Positions 41,349 to 49,592 of a DNA stretch of 64,000 nt are shown here, one piece after another (positions within the stretch are counted from its first letter, which is position 1; the number at the start of each line of letters is the position of its first letter). The notes under the pieces were generated by a model, which was given only the letters and a program-made list of their open reading frames with translations, searched no databases and was not told where the DNA came from. The position numbers and the translations under genes were made by a program. Origin of the DNA: Bacillus oleivorans (GTDB lineage: Bacteria; Bacillota; Bacilli; Bacillales; JC228); NCBI RefSeq assembly GCF_900207585.1, contig NZ_OAOP01000003.1, forward strand, positions 248,001 to 312,000, read 5' to 3'.

Positions 41349-42404
41349 ATGCTTCAAAACAGAAATTGGTTCAGTATTCTTATACTGGCACTTGTACTCA
41401 TGCTTGCTGCTTGCGGCAATTCAGAAACAAGCGGAGGCAGCGGCGGAAACCAGCCGGAAGAAAACAATGGCGGCAATTCATCTGATCCTGCTCCTTCCGA
41501 AGAAGAAGAATCCTATACAATTGGGATTACTCAAATTGCAGAGCATCCTTCTTTAGATGCGGCGGTAGATGGTTTTAAACAAGCGCTTGAAGATAATGGG
41601 CTAAAAGAAGGAGAGAAAGTTACCTATGACCTTCAAATCGCCCAAGGAGATGGCTCTTTAAGTACAACGATAGCTACAAACTTTGTCAGCAGTAATGTTG
41701 ATTTGATTTTTGCCAATTCAACACCAAGTGCGCAAACAGCTCTCGCAGCTACTAAGACAATTCCAATTGTATTTACGTCTGTAACAGATCCAGTTGGAGC
41801 CGAGCTTGTGGCTTCACTTGACCAGCCAGGTCCAAATATCACAGGAACAATGGATTTACATCCAGAAGCGATTCCAAACACATTAAAATTTATTAAAGAT
41901 GAGCTAGGCGGAACGAAGGTAGGCTTGATCTATAACGCAGGTGAGGCTAATTCTGTATCTCAAGTTAACTCTATTAAAGAGCTACTATCTGAATTAGGTC
42001 TAGAGGCAGAGGAAGCAACAGTTGCTACTACGGCAGATGTCAAACAAGCTGCTGAATCGTTGGTAGGAAAAATTGATGCTTTCTATATCATTACCGATAA
42101 TACAGTTGTTTCAGCATTAGAAAGTGTTGTTTCTGTTGCAAATGAAAGAGATATTCCAATGCTTGCAGGGGAGTTCGATTCTGTCGGACGCGGTGCTTTA
42201 GCAGCATACGGATTTGATTATTACGATATTGGATATGAAGCAGGAGTAATGGCCGCTCATATTCTCCTAGAAGGAAAAAGCCCATCTGATATTCCAGTTC
42301 AAGTTCCGCAAAATTTAAAGCTTGTGATTAACAAACAAGCAGCTGCAGAACAAGGAGTCGAATTGAAGCCAGAGTGGGATAACATCGCAGAATACCTCGA
42401 ATAA
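41349..42404 (+). CDS. ABC transporter substrate-binding lipoprotein (TrpX-like)
   Basis: A 351-residue lipoprotein. The signal region ends in the lipobox LMLAAC with Cys22, followed by a Gly/Asn/Ser/Glu-rich linker to about residue 55. The binding domain is of the ABC_sub_bind family: 'YTIGITQIAEHPSLDAAVDG', 'DLIFANSTPSAQTALAATK', 'IPIVFTSVTDPVGAELV', 'AYGFDYYDIGYEAGVMAAH'. Members of this family include the tryptophan-binding TrpX of streptococci. With the permease and ATPase downstream it forms a complete importer. ATG 41349 follows GGGGGAAGA; an ATG at 41307 overlaps the cre box and would spoil the signal peptide. Confidence 0.85.
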   Translation: MLQNRNWFSILILALVLMLAACGNSETSGGSGGNQPEENNGGNSSDPAPSEEEESYTIGITQIAEHPSLDAAVDGFKQALEDNGLKEGEKVTYDLQIAQGDGSLSTTIATNFVSSNVDLIFANSTPSAQTALAATKTIPIVFTSVTDPVGAELVASLDQPGPNITGTMDLHPEAIPNTLKFIKDELGGTKVGLIYNAGEANSVSQVNSIKELLSELGLEAEEATVATTADVKQAAESLVGKIDAFYIITDNTVVSALESVVSVANERDIPMLAGEFDSVGRGALAAYGFDYYDIGYEAGVMAAHILLEGKSPSDIPVQVPQNLKLVINKQAAAEQGVELKPEWDNIAEYLE

Positions 42405-42420
42405 ATTAGGAGTTGATACA

Positions 42421-43458
42421 ATGTTTTCGGCCATTTTTGGGTCGGTTGAGTTAGGTATCATCTATGCCATTATGGCATTAGGTGTATACCTTTCTTTCCG
42501 TATATTAGACTTCCCAGATTTAACGGTTGACGGTAGCTTTGTAACAGGAGCGGCTATGGCAGCCACTTTATTAACCCTTGGATATAGTCCCTTAATTGCT
42601 ACGGTTTCATCTATTATCGTAGGGTTTGTTGCAGGAACGATTACCGGAGTCTTGCATACTAAAGGAAAAATTAATCCGCTACTTTCTGGAATTTTAATGA
42701 TGACTGCTTTATATTCGATAAACCTGCGGATTATGGGAACCACAACTGAAGCTGTGGGAAGACCTAATATTCCTTTATTAAATGTTGACACCATTTTTAC
42801 ACCTGTGGAACAATGGGCCTCAAGCCTTGGAATCAATACGTTTTTTAATAATATTTTTGGATCGATGGGAGTCGAAATCCTCCCGACAGATTACGGCATT
42901 TTATTTATCATGATTGTAGTTACTTTACTTGTTAAATTTGTGACAGACCTTTTCTTAAAAACAGAAATTGGGCTTGCGATTCGTGCAACAGGGGATAATC
43001 AGCGAATGATTAGAAGCTTCTCCGGAAATACAGATACTCTAATTATCATTGGTCTTGGGATTTCCAATGCTTTCGTAGCCTTTTCGGGTTCACTGGTTGC
43101 TCAATATCAGGGAAGTGCTGATGTTGGGATGGGTGTTGGTATGATCGTAACCGGGCTTGCTTCCGTTATTATTGGGGAAGCCATCTTTGGGTCTAAATCG
43201 ATTGTACGAACAACCTTTGCGGTTATTGGCGGTGCGGTGATTTATCGGATTGTTCTAGGGCTTGCCCTGCAACTGAAAATCCTGGATGCCAGCGATATGA
43301 AACTGATCACAGCCACGATTGTAATCTTGGCACTTGTTCTCCCTAAGATCATTGACAGCCAAAAAGAAAAGCGCAGAAAGACAAAAAGACATCAGGAACT
43401 GATGGCAAAATTACAGGTGGAAGAGGGTGATGGAGCTGCTGCATCTAAAGGAAATTAA
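42421..43458 (+). CDS. ABC transporter permease (TrpY-like)
   Basis: A 345-residue integral membrane protein of the BPD_transp_2 type, as in branched-chain amino acid and TrpXYZ importers. It has about eight to nine hydrophobic segments; 'YLSFRILDFPDLTVDGSFVT' and 'GLAIRATGDNQRMIRSFSG' are conserved family blocks, the latter the cytoplasmic loop that touches the ATPase. The gene begins 17 bases after the binding protein with AGGAGTTGATACA and overlaps the ATPase gene by 29 bases. Confidence 0.87.
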   Translation: MFSAIFGSVELGIIYAIMALGVYLSFRILDFPDLTVDGSFVTGAAMAATLLTLGYSPLIATVSSIIVGFVAGTITGVLHTKGKINPLLSGILMMTALYSINLRIMGTTTEAVGRPNIPLLNVDTIFTPVEQWASSLGINTFFNNIFGSMGVEILPTDYGILFIMIVVTLLVKFVTDLFLKTEIGLAIRATGDNQRMIRSFSGNTDTLIIIGLGISNAFVAFSGSLVAQYQGSADVGMGVGMIVTGLASVIIGEAIFGSKSIVRTTFAVIGGAVIYRIVLGLALQLKILDASDMKLITATIVILALVLPKIIDSQKEKRRKTKRHQELMAKLQVEEGDGAAASKGN

Positions 43459-44233
43459 CAAAATTTTTAACGAAGGCACCTTAGATGAAAAAATAGCTCT
43501 AAAGGACATCAATCTTTCTCTTGAAAAAGGTGATTTTGTTACGATTATCGGAAGTAACGGTGCTGGTAAGTCAACATTAATGAACGTTATTTCCGGTGTT
43601 ATAAAGCCTGATATAGGAACTGTCACCATCAATAGCAAGGATGTTACTAATCTGCCGGAATATAAGCGGTCTAAATTAATCGGGCGAGTCTTTCAAGATC
43701 CAATGGCAGGGACTGCCCCTACGATGACGATTGAAGAGAATTTGGCAATGGCCTATTCTAGAGATAAGAAACGAGGCTTAAGAAAAGGGGTTACAAAAGA
43801 AAGAAAGCAGCTGTTTCTTGATGTGCTAAAAAGCTTAAATCTTGGTCTCGAATCTAGATTAAACGCTAAGGTCGGATTATTATCTGGAGGAGAGCGCCAA
43901 GCACTATCGCTGCTTATGGCCACATTTACAGAACCAGATATTCTTCTGTTAGATGAGCATACTGCCGCGCTTGATCCATCGCGTGCCGAGCTCATTACAA
44001 GATTAACAAAAGAAATTGTTGCAGAACATGGTCTGACTACGTTAATGGTTACCCATAATATGCAGCAGGCAATTGACTTAGGAAACCGTCTCATTATGAT
44101 GGATAAAGGCCAAATTATTTTCGAAGCAAATGAAGAACAGAAAAAGTCATTAACGGTCGAAGACCTTCTCAATGAATTCAAAAGAATTCGAGGAGAACAA
44201 CTCGCAAGCGATCGCTCTCTCTTATCAATATAA
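43430..44233 (+). CDS. ABC transporter ATP-binding protein (TrpZ-like)
   Basis: A 267-residue ATPase. Walker A is 'GSNGAGKST', the signature motif 'LLSGGERQALSLLMA', Walker B 'PDILLLDEHTAALDP' and the switch His in 'LMVTHNMQQAI'. ATG 43430 lies inside the permease gene, after GGAAGAGGG, so translation is coupled. It powers the importer for a small solute, most likely an aromatic amino acid given the family and the neighbouring phenylalanine genes. A terminator ends this three-gene operon. Confidence 0.9.
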   Translation: MELLHLKEINKIFNEGTLDEKIALKDINLSLEKGDFVTIIGSNGAGKSTLMNVISGVIKPDIGTVTINSKDVTNLPEYKRSKLIGRVFQDPMAGTAPTMTIEENLAMAYSRDKKRGLRKGVTKERKQLFLDVLKSLNLGLESRLNAKVGLLSGGERQALSLLMATFTEPDILLLDEHTAALDPSRAELITRLTKEIVAEHGLTTLMVTHNMQQAIDLGNRLIMMDKGQIIFEANEEQKKSLTVEDLLNEFKRIRGEQLASDRSLLSI

Positions 44234-44238
44234 CAATC

Positions 44239-44271
44239 AGACAGCCCTGGATTGCTCCAGGGCTGTTTTTG
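44239..44271 (+). terminator. Terminator of the ABC importer operon
   Basis: Stem ACAGCCCTGG / CCAGGGCTGT with a 6-base loop, followed by TTTTTGTGG. Confidence 0.9.
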
Positions 44272-44586
44272 TGGTTTAAGAATAATTGTGTTTGCTGGTC
44301 ATAATTTCAGGTTATGCCGATTATTTGGTTTTGCGCTCCAAAATTGCTGATTCTTGCTCAAAAAAATAAAAAACCGGGTCCAAGGTCCGGATTTTCACTC
44401 AAACATAAGAGAAAAGTAAAAAGCTACAGCGGAAGTGGCCACTTCGTTATCGGCCTTTAAGCAGGCGTGAGTAAATGTTGGACACACGTTCACTACTGTT
44501 AGTGTTCGTCAGGCAGGAGTAAAAAAATTATGAAGTATTTAAAAATTCATTCATCATCTTGACGGTTTTCATAACGGAATGATATG
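44272..44586. other. Non-coding stretch before the phenylalanine block
   Basis: About 315 bases with no supported gene. It has a weak hairpin around CCGGGTCCAAGGTCCGG near 44375 and partially repeated GTTCACTACTGTTAGTGTTCG near 44490. No clear RNA motif. The operator palindrome starts right after. Confidence 0.35.
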
Positions 44587-44607
44587 ATAACGTTAAATAA
44601 ACGTTAT
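44587..44607. promoter_or_regulatory. 21-bp operator, second copy, before the phenylalanine block
   Basis: Half-sites ATAACGTTAA and (one base changed) TAAACGTTAT around the same centre as the site at 29132-29152; the two 21-mers differ at one base. It lies 88 bases before the thioesterase start. This suggests one repressor controls both the paaABCD unit and the phenylalanine-to-phenylacetyl-CoA unit. Confidence 0.75.
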
Positions 44608-44694
44608 AATAAATAATATAAAAATATGCCTAAAAGAATAATAGTCTATTACTCTTTTTTTTAATGCCCAAAATCCGAAATTGGAGTTGACGTC

Positions 44695-45090
44695 ATGAAA
44701 GAAGGTATGAAAATCGGGCAAACGGCTACAATCGAAGCAGTAGTAACACCGGAAATGTATGCCCAATTTGAAGGAAACGTTGTTCATCCGGTCTATTCTA
44801 CAGTGTCGATGGTATATCATATGGAATGGGCGGCAAGGCAAATCATCCTACCCTTTTTAGAAGACCATGAAGAGGGCATGGGTGGAGCTGTCCGGGTTAA
44901 ACATGTTGCCCCTACTGCAGCTGGGACGAAAATTACTGCTATAGCTGAGCTTACTTCTTTTACACACCAAAAGGTAGTGACAAGTGTCGTCGTCCGTAAT
45001 GAAAAAGGGATCATTGGCGAAGGGGAGGTCACCCAATACATATTGCCCAAGCTTGAGATTGAAAAGAAAATTCGTGCTTCATTAGAGTAA
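44695..45090 (+). CDS. Hotdog-fold thioesterase (FlK-like)
   Basis: A 131-residue single-domain protein with the FlK/thioesterase pattern: 'GQTATIEAVVTPEMYAQFEG', 'HPVYSTVSMVYHMEWAARQ', 'GGAVRVKHVAPTAAGTKITA' and a C-terminal strand 'VVVRNEKGIIGEGEVTQYI'. Hydrolysis of a small acyl-CoA is expected. In phenylacetate clusters small hotdog thioesterases (PaaI) protect CoA pools; this one is a different subfamily but could have that role. ATG 44695 follows TTGGAGTTGACGTC. Confidence 0.75.
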   Translation: MKEGMKIGQTATIEAVVTPEMYAQFEGNVVHPVYSTVSMVYHMEWAARQIILPFLEDHEEGMGGAVRVKHVAPTAAGTKITAIAELTSFTHQKVVTSVVVRNEKGIIGEGEVTQYILPKLEIEKKIRASLE

Positions 45091-45109
45091 ATTTTTTTAA
45101 TCAGGAAAA

Positions 45110-45124
45110 ATGTAAGCGTTTTCT
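45110..45124 (+). promoter_or_regulatory. CcpA cre box before phenylalanine dehydrogenase
   Basis: ATGTAAGCGTTTTCT fits the cre consensus WTGNAANCGNWNNCW at all fixed positions. It sits 17 bases before the start codon and so would act as a roadblock in glucose. Confidence 0.75.
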
Positions 45125-45141
45125 AAAAAGGAGTGGCAGAA

Positions 45142-46248
45142 ATGGATATGTTTTCACATATATCTGAACATGAGCAGGTCGTTTTCTGTAACGACCCTTC
45201 TACTGGGTTAAAAGCCATTATTGCGATTCACAATACGACCTTAGGACCTGCATTGGGAGGATGCCGGATGCGTCCATATGCATCTTTTGAAGAGGCTCTT
45301 TTCGATGTGCTCAGGCTTTCAAAAGGTATGACCTATAAATGCGCAGCTGCAGATGTTGACTTTGGCGGCGGAAAAGCCGTCATCATTGGAGATCCTTCAA
45401 AGGATAAGAACCCAGAGATGTTTCGATCGTTCGGACAATTTGTAGATTCATTGAATGGCAGATTTTACACAGGAACGGATATGGGAACCACACCGGAAGA
45501 CTTTGTCCATGCGATAAAAGAAACCAATTGTATTGTAGGTGTGCCCGAAACCTATGGAGGAAGCGGAGACTCTTCCGTGCCTACATCATTAGGAGTTATT
45601 TATGGTATCCAGGCCACTAATGAAGCTGCTTTTGGTTCAAAGGAGCTGTCTGGAAAAACCTATTCGATTCAAGGCTTAGGCAAAGTGGGAATGAAGGTAG
45701 CAGAAAGGTTACTATCAGAAGGCTGTGAGCTATTTGTCTATGATATAAACCACCAGGCAGTTGAAAGTTTAGCAGAAAAAGCCAAGTGTTTTGACGGTAA
45801 GGTAAAGGCTGTATCAGAAGCTGAACTTTATCAGGCGCCAGCCGATGTCTTTGTCCCATGTGCGCTTGGGGGGATTATTAATGATGATACGATTGAGGTT
45901 TTAAAAGTAAAAGCCATAGCAGGGTCAGCTAATAATCAACTTTTGGAAACCAAACATGGAGACTTGCTTTTCGAAAAGGGAATTTTATATGCACCAGATT
46001 ACATAGTAAATGCCGGCGGACTAATCCAAGTTGCCGATGAACTATACGGGCCCAATAAAGATAGAGTTTTACAAAAAACAGCAACTATTTATTCGTCTCT
46101 CTTAGAAATCTATCGTTACTCTGAATCTTATGGGATTCCTACAAGCAAAGCAGCCGACAAATTCTGTGAAGCCAGAATGGAAGCAAGAAAGAAACGAAGC
46201 AGCTTCTTTTCTCACAGTAAAAGACCGAAGTGGGATATACGAAATTAG
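45142..46248 (+). CDS. pdh: Phenylalanine dehydrogenase
   Basis: A 368-residue NAD-dependent amino acid dehydrogenase. It follows the remembered Bacillus badius phenylalanine dehydrogenase nearly word for word: '[18 protein letters not shown]', '[11 protein letters not shown]', '[20 protein letters not shown]' (catalytic Lys66 and Lys78), '[11 protein letters not shown]', '[14 protein letters not shown]', '[13 protein letters not shown]', '[11 protein letters not shown]' and the diagnostic C-terminus RPKWDIRN, which leucine dehydrogenases lack. It deaminates phenylalanine to phenylpyruvate. The ATG at 45142 follows AAAAGGAGTGG. The next four genes encode a 2-oxoacid dehydrogenase complex, the natural next step. 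Confidence 0.9.
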   Translation: MDMFSHISEHEQVVFCNDPSTGLKAIIAIHNTTLGPALGGCRMRPYASFEEALFDVLRLSKGMTYKCAAADVDFGGGKAVIIGDPSKDKNPEMFRSFGQFVDSLNGRFYTGTDMGTTPEDFVHAIKETNCIVGVPETYGGSGDSSVPTSLGVIYGIQATNEAAFGSKELSGKTYSIQGLGKVGMKVAERLLSEGCELFVYDINHQAVESLAEKAKCFDGKVKAVSEAELYQAPADVFVPCALGGIINDDTIEVLKVKAIAGSANNQLLETKHGDLLFEKGILYAPDYIVNAGGLIQVADELYGPNKDRVLQKTATIYSSLLEIYRYSESYGIPTSKAADKFCEARMEARKKRSSFFSHSKRPKWDIRN

Positions 46249-46268
46249 CTAATCAAGGAGTGATTCCT

Positions 46269-47333
46269 ATGAAAGAACATTTCCCGATAATTCAGTATGT
46301 AGATCCGCATGGGAACGTAAATCAAGACATTGATCAGAAGCTTTTATCAGAGGATTTGGTTAAAACCTTTTATAAGCATCTAATCCGTGTAAGAACGTTT
46401 GACCGGAAGGCTATTAGCCTACAGCGCCAAGGCCGGCTTGGCACTTATGCGATATTTGAAGGTCAGGAGGCAGCACAGGTGGGCAGTGCTTTAGCGCTTG
46501 AGCCTAATGACTGGCTATTCCCAACTTACCGGGATCATGGGGCAACTTTAACCTTCGGACATTCGATGCCCCGGGTGTTTCTTTATTGGAATGGAAGAGT
46601 CGAAGGTTGTATTCCGCCACAAGGAAAAAAGATCGTGCCGCCTGCTGTTCCAATCGCAACGCAAATACCGCAAGCAACTGGTGCGGCTTTAGCAGAAAAA
46701 AGAAAGGGCACGAAAAATGCGGCAATTGTATATTTTGGCGATGGAGCTACTTCAGAAGGAGATTTCCATGAAGGACTTAATTTCGCAAGTGTATTTAAAG
46801 CTCCAATTGTCTTATTTAATCAAAATAATAGTTATGCGATTTCCGTCCCAATTGAAAAACAAATGAACTCTGAAACGATCGCGCAAAAGTCAGTTTCATA
46901 TGGAATCCCTGGGATTCGGGTCGATGGCAATGATGTTTTTGCTGTGTATTATGAAACGAAAAAGGCACTTGAACGTGCCCGTGAAGGTGCGGGCCCGACC
47001 TTAATCGAGGCGGTCACTTTACGTTTAGGAGCACATACGACAGCAGATGATCCGACGAAATATCGAAATCAGGAAGAAATCAATCAGAAAAGAGAGGAAA
47101 TAGATCCACTTTTAAGAATGGAACGATACATGAAAAATCAGAATTTATGGGATGAAACATGGATTGAGTCGGTTAAAGAGGATACGATCCAAGAAATTGA
47201 GACTGCGATTAAAGAGATGGAAGCTTTTCCTAAGCCTGACGTGAATGACCTATTTGATCACGTATTTGCTGAACCAACTTGGACGATTCAGGATCAGAAG
47301 GATTCCTACTTTCAAATGTTAAGGGGTGAATAA
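46269..47333 (+). CDS. 2-oxoacid dehydrogenase E1 alpha subunit
   Basis: A 354-residue thiamine diphosphate enzyme subunit of the PdhA/BkdAA type. The ThDP-Mg motif is 'YFGDGATSEGDFHEGLNFAS' ending in 'LFNQNN'; 'QRQGRLGTYAIFEGQEAAQ' and 'FPTYRDHGATLTFG' are conserved. The regulatory loop 'LGAHTTADDPTKYR' lines the active site. Adjacent phenylalanine dehydrogenase suggests phenylpyruvate as substrate, but branched-chain oxoacids or pyruvate are possible. ATG 46269 follows AAGGAGTGA; an upstream in-frame start gives extra residues without likeness. Confidence 0.88.
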   Translation: MKEHFPIIQYVDPHGNVNQDIDQKLLSEDLVKTFYKHLIRVRTFDRKAISLQRQGRLGTYAIFEGQEAAQVGSALALEPNDWLFPTYRDHGATLTFGHSMPRVFLYWNGRVEGCIPPQGKKIVPPAVPIATQIPQATGAALAEKRKGTKNAAIVYFGDGATSEGDFHEGLNFASVFKAPIVLFNQNNSYAISVPIEKQMNSETIAQKSVSYGIPGIRVDGNDVFAVYYETKKALERAREGAGPTLIEAVTLRLGAHTTADDPTKYRNQEEINQKREEIDPLLRMERYMKNQNLWDETWIESVKEDTIQEIETAIKEMEAFPKPDVNDLFDHVFAEPTWTIQDQKDSYFQMLRGE

Positions 47334-47335
47334 GC

Positions 47336-48337
47336 ATGGCAGTTGAAACGTCAACCAAAACAAAAAAACTAACGATGGTGCAGGCTATTACAGATGGAAT
47401 GCGGACAATGCTTCGTGAAAACGAAAATGTTTTAGTTTTAGGGGAAGACGTTGGAAAAAACGGCGGAGTGTTTCGTGCAACGGATGGGCTTCAGGCAGAA
47501 TTCGGTGAAGATCGGGTCATTGACACGCCATTAAGCGAGTCAGGAATTGTTGGAGTTTCGATCGGCATGGCTATGAATGGGCTTTTGCCAATTGCAGAAA
47601 TTCAATTTTTAGGCTTCATTTATCCTGCCTATGAACAAATTATGACCCATGCAACGAGAATGAGAATGCGGACAAAGGGAATCTATACAGTACCACTTGT
47701 GATTAGGGCTCCCTACGGGGCAGGGGTTCGTGCCCCTGAAATCCATTCAGATAGCGTCGAAACCCTCTTTACCCATATGCCTGGGATTAAAGTAGTTTGT
47801 CCTTCTACTCCTTACGATGCGAAAGGCTTGTTAATCGCAAGTATGGAGGATCCCGATCCTGTCCTATTTATGGAACCGATGCGCTGTTACCGTTCAAGCC
47901 GTGAAGATGTACCGGAAGAAAAATATTCTATTGAAATCGGGAAGGCAAAAACTTTCCAAACTGGAGAGGACGTTACTGTCATTACATGGGGAGCAATGGT
48001 CCCTATTTGTCAGCAAGCTGTTAAATCAGCTGAAGAAAAAGGGATTTCTTGCGAGCTGATTGATTTGCGGACTCTTTATCCGCTTGACCGTGATGCAATT
48101 AGCCAATCAGTTCAAAAGACGGGCCGGGTTGTAATTGTTCATGAAGCTCATGCTACTGGAGGAGTTTCTAATGATGTGATGGCGATTATTAACGATACAT
48201 CTTTTCTCTATTTAAAAGCTCCGATTCAAAGAGTAACAGGCTTTGACGTGCCTGTCCCGTTTTTCGCTTTAGAAGATCACTATTTACCTACACCAAAACG
48301 AGTTTTAAAAGCTATTACAGATGCTGCTCAATTTTAG
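47336..48337 (+). CDS. 2-oxoacid dehydrogenase E1 beta subunit
   Basis: A 333-residue E1 beta subunit (PdhB/BkdAB type). Conserved: 'LGEDVGKNGGVFRATDGLQ', 'VIDTPLSESGIVGVSIGMAM', 'APYGAGVRAPEIHSDSVETL' (with the catalytic His), 'GIKVVCPSTPYDAKGLL' and 'HEAHATGGVSNDV'. It starts two bases after the E1 alpha stop with AAGGGGTGAA, so the two are translated together as an alpha2-beta2 enzyme. Confidence 0.9.
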   Translation: MAVETSTKTKKLTMVQAITDGMRTMLRENENVLVLGEDVGKNGGVFRATDGLQAEFGEDRVIDTPLSESGIVGVSIGMAMNGLLPIAEIQFLGFIYPAYEQIMTHATRMRMRTKGIYTVPLVIRAPYGAGVRAPEIHSDSVETLFTHMPGIKVVCPSTPYDAKGLLIASMEDPDPVLFMEPMRCYRSSREDVPEEKYSIEIGKAKTFQTGEDVTVITWGAMVPICQQAVKSAEEKGISCELIDLRTLYPLDRDAISQSVQKTGRVVIVHEAHATGGVSNDVMAIINDTSFLYLKAPIQRVTGFDVPVPFFALEDHYLPTPKRVLKAITDAAQF

Positions 48338-48353
48338 ATAAGGAAGTGATTTC

Positions 48354-49592
48354 ATGCTTGAGGTGAAGCTTCATGATATTGGGGAGGGCATGACAGAAGG
48401 GGAAATTATCCATTATTTTGTCAAGCCTGGGGATCATGTTAAAAGCGATCAGCCGCTAGTGGAGGTTCAAACCGATAAAATGGTGGCAGAGCTCCCTAGT
48501 CCTGCTGACGGGATTGTTAAAGAAATCATAGTAGAGCCCGGAACAACTGTAACAGTTGGCACCACACTGATTTTAATTGAAGCGAAGGGTGGTGCAGCAG
48601 CACCGGAAAAACAACCAACAGTTGAAACAAGCGCTGCAGAGGAAATCCATAAACTAAAACCAGCAGATAAAACTCTAAAACAAAAGAGGGTTGTATTAGC
48701 GGCACCTTACACACGAAAAATCGCTCGTGATAACGGAGTCGAAATTGACCGGATTACTGGAACAGGACCTGCAGGGAGAATCACTGATGAAGATGTTTAT
48801 CGATATATCGATTCGTTAAAGGGGAATGATGAGGCTGCGGTAGCCATTGATACAAGGGTCAAAGAAACACTGCTCTCACCACAACGAGCCGCAGAGAAAA
48901 AGGATGAGGAAACCATTGCTTTTAACGGGCGGAGAAAACAAATTGCCAAAAAAATGGTCCAATCTCTTTATACGATTCCACATGTCACCCACTTCGAAGA
49001 ACTAGAAATCACCGAATTAATGAAAATGAAAAAGCAATTAAAAGATGCGGGAAAAAATGTTTCATTAGGGGCTTTTTTTGTAAAGGCAGTCCAACTAGCC
49101 TTACAGCATTATCCGATTTTTAATGCTTATTTGGATGAAGAGCAAGGTGTAATCAGACTTAAAAAGGAATACAACATTGGTCTCGCTACCGATACGGAAG
49201 AGGGTCTAATTGTACCGGTCATTCATCAGGTTGAAAAGAAGTCTATCTTAACGATTCATCATGAAATGAAAGAATGTACAAAAAAAGCACTGGAAAATAA
49301 ACTCTCAGCTAAAGACCTCCAAGGCAGCACCTTTACGATTTCAAATGTGGGTCCTCTTGGCAGCATTGGGGCAACTCCAATTATTAATTATCCAGAAACA
49401 GCTCTCCTCGCCTTCCATAAAACGAAAGAACGACCAATTGTTAAAAATGGAGAGATTGTAATCGGGAATGTAATGAATGTCTCAATGTCTTTTGATCATA
49501 GGGTTGCAGATGGAGCGACAGCCGTAGCCTTTACAAATCGGTTAGCTGAATTACTAGAAAATCCAAGTCTATTACTAGTGGAGCTGGTCTAA
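48354..49592 (+). CDS. 2-oxoacid dehydrogenase E2 (dihydrolipoyl acyltransferase)
   Basis: A 412-residue E2. One lipoyl domain (residues 1-76) carries the lipoyl lysine Lys42 in 'QTDKMVAELP'. A linker leads to the peripheral subunit-binding domain ('AAPYTRKIARDNGVEIDRI', 'GTGPAGRITDEDV', about 120-155) and the catalytic domain with 'SFDHRVADGA' (His382, Asp386). The presence of just one lipoyl domain fits the BkdB/PdhC type of bacilli. The acyl group it carries would be phenylacetyl if the complex uses phenylpyruvate. The stop is directly followed by the E3 gene. Confidence 0.9.
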   Translation: MLEVKLHDIGEGMTEGEIIHYFVKPGDHVKSDQPLVEVQTDKMVAELPSPADGIVKEIIVEPGTTVTVGTTLILIEAKGGAAAPEKQPTVETSAAEEIHKLKPADKTLKQKRVVLAAPYTRKIARDNGVEIDRITGTGPAGRITDEDVYRYIDSLKGNDEAAVAIDTRVKETLLSPQRAAEKKDEETIAFNGRRKQIAKKMVQSLYTIPHVTHFEELEITELMKMKKQLKDAGKNVSLGAFFVKAVQLALQHYPIFNAYLDEEQGVIRLKKEYNIGLATDTEEGLIVPVIHQVEKKSILTIHHEMKECTKKALENKLSAKDLQGSTFTISNVGPLGSIGATPIINYPETALLAFHKTKERPIVKNGEIVIGNVMNVSMSFDHRVADGATAVAFTNRLAELLENPSLLLVELV

